Source of the DNA: Candidatus Zhuqueibacterota bacterium
GTDB taxonomy: Bacteria; Zhuqueibacterota; Zhuqueibacteria; Residuimicrobiales; Oceaniaggregativiventaceae
Direction of reading: 5' to 3'
Length of the DNA: 42,042 bases
Assembly: GCA_014728115.1 (NCBI GenBank)
Contig: WJME01000133.1
Coordinates: forward strand, 1 to 42,042
Part shown: one piece after another, positions 16,597 through 25,525 of the stretch
Layout: each line of letters opens with the position of its first letter
Position numbering within the stretch: position 1 is the stretch's first letter
Position numbers and translations under genes: made by a program
Notes under the pieces: model-generated
Databases searched by the model: none
What the model was told of the DNA's origin: nothing
What the model saw: only the letters and a program-made list of their open reading frames with translations

Positions 16597-17443
16597 GATA
16601 TGAACTCCTTACCAGTGGTCCTGATTGTACAGCATCAAACCCTATTTCCAGCCCCTTTAGCCTGAACTGTTCGAATTCCTCCGGTGGCACAAACCTTTGC
16701 ACAGGCAAATGATTTCTGGACGGTTGAAGATATTGGCCAATCGTCAAGAGGTCGCACCCGCTGGCATGCAGATCTTGCATGGTTTCAAGGACGTTTGCCT
16801 CTGTTTCGCCCAGGCCGAGCATGATACCTGATTTGGTTGTACATTCTTTATTCTTTGCATATTGCAAAACTCTCAAAGAACGTTCATAATCGGCTTGCGG
16901 ACGCACAATGCTATACAAGGCCTTTACCGTCTCGATGTTATGATTCAGCACATCCGGTCGGGCATCGATAACCGTATCGAGATCCTTTTGATCGCCTTTA
17001 AAATCAGGAATCAGCACTTCGATCTGGCATCGTGGATTCATCTTTTTAATCGCGGCTATTGTATCTGCAAAATGAGCAGCACCGCCATCGCTCAGGTCAT
17101 CACGGGTGACGGAAGTAATTACGGCGTATTTCAGGTCCAATTCTTTGACCGCTTTTGCCACACGTTGGGGTTCCTGGGGATCCAACGGGACTAGGTCACC
17201 CTGTTCAACAGCGCAAAAGCGACAATTGCGGCTGCATCGATCGCCCATAATCATAAAGGTTGCGGTTTTGCGGCGCCAACATTCGCCTAAATTGGGACAG
17301 TGTGCGCTCTCACACACAGTATGTAAGCGGTTCCCTTTGACAAGGTCTCTGACCTTATAAAATTCAGTCCCTCCGGAAAGACGTACCTTGAGCCAATGAG
17401 GCCGTCGTTGTAACGTTGCTTCAGACACTAGTCTTCCGTCCAT
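16547..17443 (-). CDS. lipA: Lipoyl synthase LipA
   Basis: Radical SAM enzyme that inserts two sulfurs into octanoyl groups bound to E2 and GcvH proteins. The 298-residue product has the auxiliary cluster Cys44, Cys49 and Cys55 (CESAHCPNLGEC), the radical SAM CxxxCxxC Cys70, Cys74 and Cys77 (CSRNCRFC), and the C-terminal RSSYHADE with the auxiliary-cluster Ser. It overlaps thyX by 16 nt and the thioesterase by 50 nt. It would modify the lipoyl domain of the E2 encoded at 19734-21062; no lipB or lplA is in the window. Confidence 0.97.
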   Translation of the reverse strand: MDGRLVSEATLQRRPHWLKVRLSGGTEFYKVRDLVKGNRLHTVCESAHCPNLGECWRRKTATFMIMGDRCSRNCRFCAVEQGDLVPLDPQEPQRVAKAVKELDLKYAVITSVTRDDLSDGGAAHFADTIAAIKKMNPRCQIEVLIPDFKGDQKDLDTVIDARPDVLNHNIETVKALYSIVRPQADYERSLRVLQYAKNKECTTKSGIMLGLGETEANVLETMQDLHASGCDLLTIGQYLQPSRNHLPVQRFVPPEEFEQFRLKGLEIGFDAVQSGPLVRSSYHADEQYADKTKRETHK

Positions 17444-18117
17444 TTTTCACCACGAACGATAAAGGATTCAAAAGCCTCATACGTCCATGGCATTTTTTGT
17501 TTAAACATTTCTGATATCGCGATGGCATATTCGCGAATCTCGAATTGTGCATGTTCATCGAGACGAAGGTTTAAAAAATTGATCAACGAACGAGCATTGA
17601 TGGTCCAGTAAAACTGGGTATAAAGAGAGAGGGGTAAAACGATACGGGCATGTTCTTTGGCCACCCCCCTGCTCAAGAGTTCATTATAAAGATCTGAGGC
17701 TTTTTGGTAAAACGATTCTATTTTAGCCAAAAGTTCCTGGTTGTCATTTTCGTCAAGATTTTCATATTTATAATTTCGTGCTTTTTGGGCACGCAGAACC
17801 TCGGGCAGACAAAACTCTTCTTTCATACGCGTATAGCGGCCAGAAATTTCATTATAACTCGAGATACGATGTCGGAACCATTGTCTAGCGACAAAGATTG
17901 GGCACTTTACATGAAATTTAAACACCGAATGTTCAAAAGGAGTTTCATGATGATTGGCCAACAGAAAACGAATCAGTTTTTTATCCCGTAACCTGTCTGT
18001 AACGCCTTTTCCAAACGAGACGCGCGCAGACTGAACGACCGCGAGATCTCCTCCCATAAAATCAACCAGCGTTACAAAGCCGTTATCGAGCACGTCTTTT
18101 TGTACAAGAGATGTCAT
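17428..18117 (-). CDS. thyX: Flavin-dependent thymidylate synthase ThyX
   Basis: Makes dTMP from dUMP with methylene-tetrahydrofolate, FAD and NADPH. The 229-residue protein contains the defining RHRX7S motif (Arg82-His83-Arg84 with Ser92, in RHRISSYNEISGRY) and the TPFEHSVF segment typical of ThyX. The start is put at the ATG at 18117; a TTG two codons upstream is possible. No thyA is seen here. It appears to be the first gene of the transcript running through to the ROK kinase. Confidence 0.96.
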   Translation of the reverse strand: MTSLVQKDVLDNGFVTLVDFMGGDLAVVQSARVSFGKGVTDRLRDKKLIRFLLANHHETPFEHSVFKFHVKCPIFVARQWFRHRISSYNEISGRYTRMKEEFCLPEVLRAQKARNYKYENLDENDNQELLAKIESFYQKASDLYNELLSRGVAKEHARIVLPLSLYTQFYWTINARSLINFLNLRLDEHAQFEIREYAIAISEMFKQKMPWTYEAFESFIVRGEKWTED

Positions 18118-18197
18118 AAGCAACCACGTTTATTGATCCACTGATAATATTTGCACTCACCCATCCGGACACTTTTTTTTTCAATTCAAGAATCTTT

Positions 18198-18225
18198 AAT
18201 TTAGTATTTTTTTTCATAACCGCAA
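18198..18225 (-). promoter_or_regulatory. Possible promoter for the thyX operon
   Basis: TTGCGG (18220-18225), 16 nt, TAAATT (18198-18203) on the minus strand, about 80 nt upstream of thyX and just downstream of the E3 terminator. A weak to moderate match. Confidence 0.4.
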
Positions 18226-18242
18226 AAAGATTTTCTGGACAT

Positions 18243-18288
18243 AAAAAAAAACCGCAAACAAGGATCCACCGGACCTTTGCTTGCGGTT
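18243..18288 (-). terminator. Terminator of the 2-oxoacid dehydrogenase operon
   Basis: A long stem (ACCGCAAGCAAAGGTCC with GGATCCTTGTTTGCGGT, about 17 bp with mismatches, 3-nt loop) is followed on the minus strand by eight T. It begins about 19 nt after the E3 stop. Confidence 0.9.
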
Positions 18289-18306
18289 CAGGCGTAATGA
18301 GTCCAT

Positions 18307-19704
18307 TTATATATGAATCGCTTTACCAAAGGCAGCTTCAGCTGCTTCTTTGATGGTCTCACTGACAGTGGGATGAGCATGAATGGTATTGATAATCTCA
18401 TCGGCTGTCGTTTCCAGAGTTTTTGCGACACCGAGTTCAGCAACCATCTCAGTGGCTTCGGATCCGACGATATGTGCTCCCAAAAGTTCACCGTATTTGG
18501 CATCAAAAACGAGTTTGACAAAACCGGTTGTATGTCCCATTGCCAATGACTTGCCATTGGGTCTAAACGGAAATTTGCCCACTTTGATCTGATAGCCACG
18601 CTTTTCTGCTTCTTTTTCGGTCAATCCCATGCTGGCGACTTGAGGTTGACAGTATGTGCAGCCTGGAATAAAATCATAATCGATGGCCTGCGGTTGATGG
18701 CCCGCCATGATCTCTACCGCATTGATGGCTTCCTGGGAAGCAACGTGAGCCAGCCATGGGGGTCCGATCACATCTCCAATCGCATAGATACCCTTGACAT
18801 TGGTTTCAAAAGTGGTTTTATCGACCATGATGGCGCCCCGTTCGACCTTGACCCCCAGATTTTCGAGTCCCAGATTCTCAATGTTGCCGGTTACACCAAT
18901 CGCCACGAGCGTGACATCGCCTTTAATGGTTTCGGTTTTGCCATTTGTGGAAACAGTGACCGTCACACTGTTTTTGGCCTTGTCGACTTTATCGACTTTG
19001 GTCGAGGTCAGAACCTTGATACCCTGTTTTTTAAAGGAAGAGTGCACGGTTTGTGCGACTTCAGGATCTTCTATTGGCAGTATTTGATCCATCATTTCGA
19101 TCAGAGTGACCTTGACACCGATAGTGGAATAAAAATAGGCAAATTCCACCCCAATAGCGCCGGCACCGATCACGATCAGGTGATCGGGTTTATTCTCGAG
19201 GATCATCGCTTCTTTGCTGGTAATGATTTGTTTGCCGTCAAATTCGAGTCCGGGAATGGTGCGGGGCCTGGCCCCTGTGGCGATCAGGATATTTTTGGCC
19301 TCCAGGGTTTGCGATTCGCCTTTGGAATCAATGACCTTGACCCTGCCTTGACCGGTTATTTCACCTTGTCCGTTATAGGAATCGATTTTATTTTTTTTAA
19401 ACAGATATTCAACCCCTTTGGAAAGCCTGCCGGCAGTAGAACGGCTATGTTTGACCATTTTTTTCAGGTCGACCCCGATATTGTCGGCATGAATGCCAAA
19501 ATCGTCGGCACGCTGCATTTCATGGTACAGAGAAGCGCTGTGCAACAGTGCTTTTGTGGGGATACACCCCCAGTTCAAACAGATACCGCCGACCTCGGCG
19601 CGTTCTATACATGCTGTTTTCATTCCCATTTGTGCGGCGCGGATGGCGGCGACATATCCACCCGGACCTGAACCGATAACCACTAGATCATATTTGTCTG
19701 CCAT
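18307..19704 (-). CDS. lpdA: Dihydrolipoyl dehydrogenase (E3)
   Basis: Flavoprotein that reoxidises dihydrolipoyl-E2 with NAD+. The 465-residue product has the FAD-binding GSGPGGYVAAIRAAQ, the redox disulfide GGICLNWGCIPTK, the NAD-binding GAGAIGVEFAYFY, and the C-terminal HAHPTVSETIKEAA with the catalytic His. The start is the ATG at 19704, with AGAGGAAG 4-5 nt upstream; seven extra in-frame codons precede it. It has no lipoyl domain. It is the last gene of the operon, 29 nt after E2. Confidence 0.97.
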   Translation of the reverse strand: MADKYDLVVIGSGPGGYVAAIRAAQMGMKTACIERAEVGGICLNWGCIPTKALLHSASLYHEMQRADDFGIHADNIGVDLKKMVKHSRSTAGRLSKGVEYLFKKNKIDSYNGQGEITGQGRVKVIDSKGESQTLEAKNILIATGARPRTIPGLEFDGKQIITSKEAMILENKPDHLIVIGAGAIGVEFAYFYSTIGVKVTLIEMMDQILPIEDPEVAQTVHSSFKKQGIKVLTSTKVDKVDKAKNSVTVTVSTNGKTETIKGDVTLVAIGVTGNIENLGLENLGVKVERGAIMVDKTTFETNVKGIYAIGDVIGPPWLAHVASQEAINAVEIMAGHQPQAIDYDFIPGCTYCQPQVASMGLTEKEAEKRGYQIKVGKFPFRPNGKSLAMGHTTGFVKLVFDAKYGELLGAHIVGSEATEMVAELGVAKTLETTADEIINTIHAHPTVSETIKEAAEAAFGKAIHI

Positions 19705-19733
19705 GTCTTCCTCTATAATTTCCACAGTGTGAT

Positions 19734-21062
19734 TTACAGCGATTCGGGTTCGTAATTTTCCAATAATTGCACTACTCTTTGTAGAAAAGAGCCTGCATAC
19801 AGTCCGTCGATAATTCGGTGGTCATAAGTCAGGCTAAGATACATCATGGAGCGAATGGCGATCATATCGTCGACCACCACAGGGCGCTTTTTAATGGCTC
19901 CGGTGCCTAAAATCGCCACCTGTGGTTGGTTAATAATCGGTGTTCCCCAGAGGTTTCCAAAGGTACCAATATTGGTGATAGAAAACGTCCCTCCCTGAAC
20001 GTCTTGCGGTAAAAGCTTTTTGTTTCTGGCATTGGCTGCCAATTCGGACAATCGTTTCTGTGCTCCAATAAGATTCAGCTGGTCAGCGCTTTTGATGACC
20101 GGAACGATCAAGCCTTTTTCCATCCCCACTGCGATACCGATATTGATCTTTTTCTTTTGCAATATTTTATCGTCCTGCACTGAACTGTTGATCAAAGGAA
20201 ATTCCTTCAGTGCTTTGGCAACGGCCATGACAAAAAAGGCGGTATAGGTCAATTTTACGCCTTCTTGTTCATTAAAGCGGTCTTTGTATTTTTCTCTATA
20301 GGCAACAATGCGAGAGAGATCACACTCTGCAACCGAGGTTACATGTGCAGCAGTGCGTTTGCTCATCACCATATGATCCGCAATACGTTTACGCATATGG
20401 TCCATTTCGACCACATCGACCTCTCCCTCATAGTCGGCTGTTGGCGCGGGAACGTTGCCAGTCCCTTCAGGTTCGGGTTCTGGTTCTGGTTTTGCTTTTG
20501 GTGCGGCTTTTGGTTCTGCTTTTTCGGCCTTTTCTTCAGCACCTTCGAGTTGCTCTTTAGGTTCTTCATCGTGTTCGGGCTGTTCATGTTCGATATAATC
20601 GAGAATATCCTGTTTGGTGATCCGTCCGTTGGCACCACTGCCCTCAAGATTTTCAACGACGCTCAGAGAAATATCATGTTCCTGGGCGATTTTTTTAACG
20701 ACGGGTGAGAGAAACGCTTTGCGTTCTGTCCTGTCGTCCCGGGGAGATTCTGTTTTGGCTTCTGTCTCTTGTTTTGGGGGTTCTTTTTCTGCGGATTTTG
20801 ATTCGCTGCTGGCAGCAGCCCCTCCTTCTTTGTCTATTCTGGCAATCACCTTGCCCACCTCGATGGTGTCGCCAGCGTCAGCCAAAATTTCCACCAGAGT
20901 ACCGGATTCAGGTGCAGGAATTTCAGAGTCGACTTTATCTGTGCTGATTTCCAGAATTATTTCGTCGCGCTCAACCGGATCACCCACGGATTTTAGCCAC
21001 TTTACGATCGTTCCTTCGGCCAGACTTTCCCCCATTTGGGGCATAACCATGTCAACTTTCAT
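19734..21062 (-). CDS. 2-oxoacid dehydrogenase acyltransferase (E2)
   Basis: Core of the complex: carries the swinging lipoyl arm and transfers the acyl group to CoA. The 442-residue protein has one lipoyl domain (1-78, lipoyl Lys43 in STDKVDSEIPAP), a charged linker, a peripheral-subunit-binding domain (about 115-157), a second Lys/Glu/Pro-rich linker (about 160-210) and the catalytic domain with TYDHRIIDGLYAGSF near the C-terminus (HxxxDG). Whether it serves pyruvate, branched-chain 2-oxoacids or both cannot be decided from E2 alone. It is flanked by two different E1 enzymes upstream and E3 downstream, so it is probably shared. Confidence 0.95.
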   Translation of the reverse strand: MKVDMVMPQMGESLAEGTIVKWLKSVGDPVERDEIILEISTDKVDSEIPAPESGTLVEILADAGDTIEVGKVIARIDKEGGAAASSESKSAEKEPPKQETEAKTESPRDDRTERKAFLSPVVKKIAQEHDISLSVVENLEGSGANGRITKQDILDYIEHEQPEHDEEPKEQLEGAEEKAEKAEPKAAPKAKPEPEPEPEGTGNVPAPTADYEGEVDVVEMDHMRKRIADHMVMSKRTAAHVTSVAECDLSRIVAYREKYKDRFNEQEGVKLTYTAFFVMAVAKALKEFPLINSSVQDDKILQKKKINIGIAVGMEKGLIVPVIKSADQLNLIGAQKRLSELAANARNKKLLPQDVQGGTFSITNIGTFGNLWGTPIINQPQVAILGTGAIKKRPVVVDDMIAIRSMMYLSLTYDHRIIDGLYAGSFLQRVVQLLENYEPESL

Positions 21063-21105
21063 GTTTGCTTCCTGTTTTTTGCATTAATGACGAGAATGCC
21101 GGCAC

Positions 21106-21354
21106 TTAATAAACATCATAGGACAGGGCGCGATCAATATCTGCTTGCGCATCCAGATCTTGCAACTTTTTTTCCAGCTCCTCTTTGTGCACCAATTCTT
21201 CATCGGCCAATTCCTGGAACATTTGCTCTTCGACCGGAGTACGAGCATGCTCTTTGGCTTTTATATAGAATTCATACGCTTCTTGTTCTCGTTCGATGGC
21301 CATGCGTAAAATATCTTGCATGGAAACGAGTTCGTCATTATTTAGAGCAGTCAT
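21106..21354 (-). CDS. Two-helix ferritin-like (rubrerythrin-related) small protein
   Basis: An 82-residue protein resembling the first half of a COG1633-type rubrerythrin domain: helix 1 (about 12-36) with AIEREQEAYEFY and helix 2 (about 41-66) with ELADEELVHKEEL, giving a Glu in helix 1 plus the Glu53-x-x-His56 pair. The second helix pair of a normal four-helix ferritin-like domain is absent and the stop codon is clean, so a metal site would need dimerisation, as in encapsulated ferritins. AGAGGAGTG precedes the ATG. It lies between E1 beta and E2 in one operon; its job there is unknown (iron handling, peroxide protection or a scaffold are guesses). Confidence 0.75.
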   Translation of the reverse strand: MTALNNDELVSMQDILRMAIEREQEAYEFYIKAKEHARTPVEEQMFQELADEELVHKEELEKKLQDLDAQADIDRALSYDVY

Positions 21355-21390
21355 AACACTCCTCTCATGTTTGTTCTGGCAATTAAAGGA

Positions 21391-22371
21391 CTAGAATGCA
21401 GCAGTCTCTCGAACAACATTGAGAATATCGCTAACATTGGGATAATAAACTTGTTCCAGAACCGGACTATACGGTGTAGGCGTATCAATCGATGCCACAC
21501 GTCTGACAGGGGCATCGAGATATTCAAACCCTTCTTGAGCAATAATCGCGGCAACTTCGCCGCCAATGCCACCGGTCAGGTCATCTTCGTGTACAATAAC
21601 AACACGGCTTGTTTTTCGCACCGATTCCAGGATTGCGGATTTGTCCAGTGGTGCCAGGGTGCGAAGGTCCATGACCTGTACGTCGAGGCCATCCTCTTTT
21701 TCGGCTTGTTCAGCTGCTTCGATACACATGTGCAAGGTTCCGCCATAGGTAATGATCGTCAAATCATCACCGGATTTAACAATATTGGCCTGACCGAGTG
21801 GCACCAGAATCTCTTTATCCTCATCGATCTCTTGTTTTAAACGCCGGTAGTAATACTTGTGTTCAAAATAAATAACCGGATTGTTATCCCTGATAGCGGA
21901 TTTTAACAGCCCTTTTGCATCATACACCGTTGCAGGCGCTACGACTTTAAGTCCGGGCTGATGAGCAAACCAGGCTTCAGGATTTTTCGAATGAAAAGGG
22001 CCGCCATGAATTCTGCCACCTGAGGGAGCACGCACCACCATGGGCACCGGGATACCAAACCGATAATGCATGGTTGCGGCATTGGATACCAATTGATTAA
22101 AGGCTACCGTAATAAAATCAGCGAATTGCATTTCAGCTATAGGACGCATACCGGTGATCGCAGCGCCGATGGCCGCCCCTGCAATGGCTGATTCAGATAT
22201 CGGGGTATCGATCACCCGTTCTTCGCCAAATTTATCCAGCAATCCTTTGGTCACTTTAAAAGCGCCGCCATAATGACCCACATCTTCACCTAGTAGAAAC
22301 ACGCTGGGATCTCGTTCCATTTCCTCGCGCATCGCATCATTGATAGCTTGTAAATATGTAATTTCGGCCAT
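21391..22371 (-). CDS. 2-oxoacid dehydrogenase E1 component, beta subunit
   Basis: The beta chain completes the thiamine diphosphate site of the decarboxylating E1. The 326-residue product shows the pyrimidine-domain segment FLLGEDVGHYGGAFKVTKGL, TPISESAIAGAAIGAA, MRPIAEMQFADFI, the GRIHGGPFHSKNPEAWFAH loop and the C-terminal transketolase domain with VIVHEDDLTGG and RRVASIDTPTPYS. It follows E1 alpha by 17 nt. It belongs to the pyruvate/acetoin/branched-chain E1 beta family; the substrate is not fixed by sequence. Confidence 0.94.
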   Translation of the reverse strand: MAEITYLQAINDAMREEMERDPSVFLLGEDVGHYGGAFKVTKGLLDKFGEERVIDTPISESAIAGAAIGAAITGMRPIAEMQFADFITVAFNQLVSNAATMHYRFGIPVPMVVRAPSGGRIHGGPFHSKNPEAWFAHQPGLKVVAPATVYDAKGLLKSAIRDNNPVIYFEHKYYYRRLKQEIDEDKEILVPLGQANIVKSGDDLTIITYGGTLHMCIEAAEQAEKEDGLDVQVMDLRTLAPLDKSAILESVRKTSRVVIVHEDDLTGGIGGEVAAIIAQEGFEYLDAPVRRVASIDTPTPYSPVLEQVYYPNVSDILNVVRETAAF

Positions 22372-22388
22372 GTCTCTTTCTCTTTTGT

Positions 22389-23366
22389 TTAATCAGCAAA
22401 AAGACCTTCTTTGGCCCATTCAGGTTCGGGCAAGGGACTGTTCACAGCTTTATCGGTTGCATCATCGATTTCCTGCTGCAACTCGTCGATGATTTTCTTA
22501 ATCCCATCGTCATCCAAAATTTCATCGGCTTTGAGTTTTTTCTCGAGTTTTAGGATGGGATCTTTACGTTCATATTTTTTTATCAAGGATTTATCTACAT
22601 ACGAAGCATCATCATGTGCAGAATGGCCGACCATACGCAAGCTCTTGGTTTCTATCAGAGTCGGGCCTTTGCCGGCTCGTGCGCGGTCGATGGCTTTTTT
22701 GACCGTATCATAAACCGCAATGGCATCGGTACCATCAATATAGTGGCCGGGAATGCCATATCCGATCGCTCGATCGGAAAGTCTTTTGGCCCGAAAGCCC
22801 TTTTCTGTCGGGGTACTGTACGCGTACTGGTTATTTTCGATAATCAGAATAAAGGGCAGATCCTGAACAGCGGCAAAATTCAATCCCTCATGAAAATCGC
22901 CAATGTTCGAGCCTCCTTCACCGATATAATTGAGTGCCACAGATTTTTTTTTCTGCATTTTCATGCTCAGGGCAGTACCGACAGCAACCGGAATCATGGA
23001 TCCAAGATGACTGATATTTCCGATAATATGAAGAGAGGTATCGCTGGCATGTATGCCACTGTCTTTGCCTTTGGTGAGACTGTTTCCTCGCCCCAAATAT
23101 TGCAAAAGAATATTGAGCACCGATTGGCCCTTTGCAAGATGAGCACCGAGATCACGGTGAATGGGATACAAATAATCTTCCTTTTCCAGAGCCAAAGCCG
23201 AGCCTACAGTCGTTGCCTCAATTCCCCGACCGGTATAGACGCCGCCGACAATTTTGCCCTGTCTGTATAAGGCAATGATGCGGTCCTCGGTCATGCGGGT
23301 TTTTTGCATCATGCGATAAAGCTCTACTTGAATCTCTGGCGAAGCATGAGACTCTTCTTTTGCCAT
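22389..23366 (-). CDS. 2-oxoacid dehydrogenase E1 component, alpha subunit
   Basis: A 325-residue ThDP-binding alpha chain. It contains the ThDP/Mg motif YIGEGGSNIGDFHEGLNFA through ENNQYAYSTP, the LHIIGNISHLGSMIPVAVG segment, and the phosphorylation-loop equivalent MVGHSAHDDASYV. IHASDTS is close to the pyruvate/acetoin dehydrogenase pattern. It starts 14 nt after the fused E1 gene and is followed by its beta partner. A second complete E1 directly upstream makes this operon unusual. Confidence 0.94.
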   Translation of the reverse strand: MAKEESHASPEIQVELYRMMQKTRMTEDRIIALYRQGKIVGGVYTGRGIEATTVGSALALEKEDYLYPIHRDLGAHLAKGQSVLNILLQYLGRGNSLTKGKDSGIHASDTSLHIIGNISHLGSMIPVAVGTALSMKMQKKKSVALNYIGEGGSNIGDFHEGLNFAAVQDLPFILIIENNQYAYSTPTEKGFRAKRLSDRAIGYGIPGHYIDGTDAIAVYDTVKKAIDRARAGKGPTLIETKSLRMVGHSAHDDASYVDKSLIKKYERKDPILKLEKKLKADEILDDDGIKKIIDELQQEIDDATDKAVNSPLPEPEWAKEGLFAD

Positions 23367-23380
23367 ATCGACCTTTCTTT

Positions 23381-25387
23381 TTAAAATTGAACCACTTTAT
23401 TGACCGTTTCGTAAATATCTGTTTCCTGCGGGAGCACAGCCTTTTCCAGGTCCCAATTATAGGGAATCGGTGTATCCTTTGCTGCGACACGCTTTATCGG
23501 TGCATCCAGGTGATGAAAAACATGATCGCAGAGTTTTGCAACGATTTCCGCTCCAAACCCTCCGATCAATGAATCCTCGTGCACCACGACGACGCGACTC
23601 GTTTTTCGAACAGAGTTGTAAATCGTCTCCAGGTCCAAAGGAACCAGGGTGCGGATATCGATGATTTCAGCCTCGACACCATCCCGGGACAAGTCTTTGG
23701 CGACCGCAAGAGATTTATGAACCATCATTCCCCAGGTGACGATGGTTACATCGCTTCCTGTACGTTTGATGGCTGCCTGGCCAAAAGGTTGCAAATAATC
23801 TTTATCAGGTTCGACACTCATGGCATAACTCTGGCGATACAACCCTTTGTGCTCAAGAAACAGCACCGGATCTTGCAGACGCATCGCCTGTTTTAAGAGA
23901 GCTTTGGCATCTCTTGCATTGCTCGGGTAACAAATATATAACCCGGGGATATGTGCAAAAAATCCCTCTATATTCTGGCTATGGCAAAGACCGCCATGAA
24001 TATAACCCCCCACCGGGATTCTGACTGTGACCGGACAATTAAAATGGCCAGCGGAACGCCAGCGAAAGGTGGACAATTCATTGCGAATTTGCATCATGGC
24101 CGTCCAGATATAATCCCCAAACTGGATTTCAACCACAGGCCGGTAGCCAACCACACTCAGTCCGATAGCGGTTCCGATAACGCTGGATTCGGCAAGGGGT
24201 GAATTAAAAACGCGACCAGGTCCAAATTTTGACGAGAGACCGCGGGTTACTGTAAACACTCCCCCCTTTTTATCTGCAACATCCTGACCATATATCAAGA
24301 GATCATTGTTTTCGGCCATCTCTTCGTGCAGTGCATGATTGATGGCATCTACCATCGTCACCTTGTTTTCATTATCCGAATCCTCTTCAGGTTGTTTGGA
24401 AAATAAAACGTCTTTAAAGAGATGCTTTTCTACCTGATCAACAGCTGGCATAGGTTCTTCCAACACCTCTTTAGCAGCGAGATCGATATCTCGTTTTACA
24501 TGAGATTCAATGTCTTCGAGCCTGTCTTGACTCACGCCCTGATCGAGGAGATTATTTTTAAATATAATCAAAGGATCGCGAATTTTATCCTGTTCAAGTT
24601 CTTCACTCTGACGATATTTTCTTTGATCGTCAGAAGACGAATGAGAAAGCAGGCGCACAACATGAGAGAGGATGAGACTGGGACCTTGTCCTTTTCTGGC
24701 AAGATCTATGCAATGTTGCGTGGTTTCAAAACTTTCCTGAACGTGCAAACCGTCAATTTCATGCCGGTGCAGGTTTTCGTATCCCATGACCATTTCATAG
24801 ATCGACCTGCCTGCTGCCTGATGTTCGCGCGGAACAGAGATTGCATACTGGTTATCCTGGATAAAAAAGATCACGGGCAATTGATCGCGGGTGGCCCAGT
24901 TGATGGCTTCATAAAAGTCACCCTGACTGCAGGTTCCTTCTCCTGAAGAGACATAGACCACCTGATCACCTCCGCGCTTTTTCAGGCCCATGGCCGTACC
25001 GACAGCTTGTAAAAACTGAGTACCGGTGGAACTGGATTGTGTAACGATATGTTTTTCGACATAGCCATAGTGTTGGGGCAATTGTCTGCCGCCTGATGAA
25101 GGATCGGTGGCTCTGGCCAGAAAATTCCTCAGGATGTCTCTGACAGACACTCCCCATTGCAGAACAAAAGCTTGATCCCGGTAATATGGATAAGCCCAAT
25201 CTTTTTGAGGATCAAATGCCAGAGCGGCGCCTACTTGAGTCGCTTCGTGCCCTGCCCCGCCGATATGGAAATAGCTTTTTCCCTGTTTTAAAAGAACAAG
25301 CATACGCTCATCAAGTGAGCGGCTGGTATATATATTTTTATAAATGGTTAATAGCGTTTCATCGGAAAAACCTTGCCGAGCCTGCAA
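23381..25387 (-). CDS. Fused alpha-beta E1 of a 2-oxoacid dehydrogenase (branched-chain type likely)
   Basis: A 668-residue single chain with an alpha-type half (about 1-320: ThDP motif SSGEGTCSQGDFYEAINWA, then QDNQYAISVP and LLSHSSSDDQRKYR) joined by an acidic linker (about 325-345) to a beta-type half (IYGQDVADKKGGVFTVTRGL, SPLAESSVIGTAIGL, VVHEDSLIGGFGAEI). Such fusions are common in Bacteroidetes-related phyla and are usually called 2-oxoisovalerate dehydrogenase; that substrate is inferred. There is no ATG near the start; TTG at 25387 is chosen because GGAGG (25393-25397) is 5 nt upstream. First gene of the E1/E2/E3 operon. Confidence 0.92.
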   Translation of the reverse strand: MQARQGFSDETLLTIYKNIYTSRSLDERMLVLLKQGKSYFHIGGAGHEATQVGAALAFDPQKDWAYPYYRDQAFVLQWGVSVRDILRNFLARATDPSSGGRQLPQHYGYVEKHIVTQSSSTGTQFLQAVGTAMGLKKRGGDQVVYVSSGEGTCSQGDFYEAINWATRDQLPVIFFIQDNQYAISVPREHQAAGRSIYEMVMGYENLHRHEIDGLHVQESFETTQHCIDLARKGQGPSLILSHVVRLLSHSSSDDQRKYRQSEELEQDKIRDPLIIFKNNLLDQGVSQDRLEDIESHVKRDIDLAAKEVLEEPMPAVDQVEKHLFKDVLFSKQPEEDSDNENKVTMVDAINHALHEEMAENNDLLIYGQDVADKKGGVFTVTRGLSSKFGPGRVFNSPLAESSVIGTAIGLSVVGYRPVVEIQFGDYIWTAMMQIRNELSTFRWRSAGHFNCPVTVRIPVGGYIHGGLCHSQNIEGFFAHIPGLYICYPSNARDAKALLKQAMRLQDPVLFLEHKGLYRQSYAMSVEPDKDYLQPFGQAAIKRTGSDVTIVTWGMMVHKSLAVAKDLSRDGVEAEIIDIRTLVPLDLETIYNSVRKTSRVVVVHEDSLIGGFGAEIVAKLCDHVFHHLDAPIKRVAAKDTPIPYNWDLEKAVLPQETDIYETVNKVVQF

Positions 25388-25525
25388 CAAAACCTCCGCT
25401 ACCCTAGTATTCTCGATATCACTTTTGCAAGCTGGATGGCATCACAGGAGAGAATAGTATAAAATGGATCCTGGATGGTCCAGTTTAGAAAGTAACAAAC
25501 TATAGCCGAAAAAATATTTCCTGAT

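Noticed and set aside
18640..19671. 343-codon plus-strand open frame opposite lpdA
   Set aside because: It lies entirely antisense to the E3 gene, has no ribosome-binding site or recognisable domain, and its composition mirrors E3 codons.
25460..25485. Imperfect inverted repeat (TGGATCCTGG...TCCA) upstream of the fused E1 gene
   Set aside because: Only 6 of 9 positions match between the arms; indistinguishable from chance without relatives.
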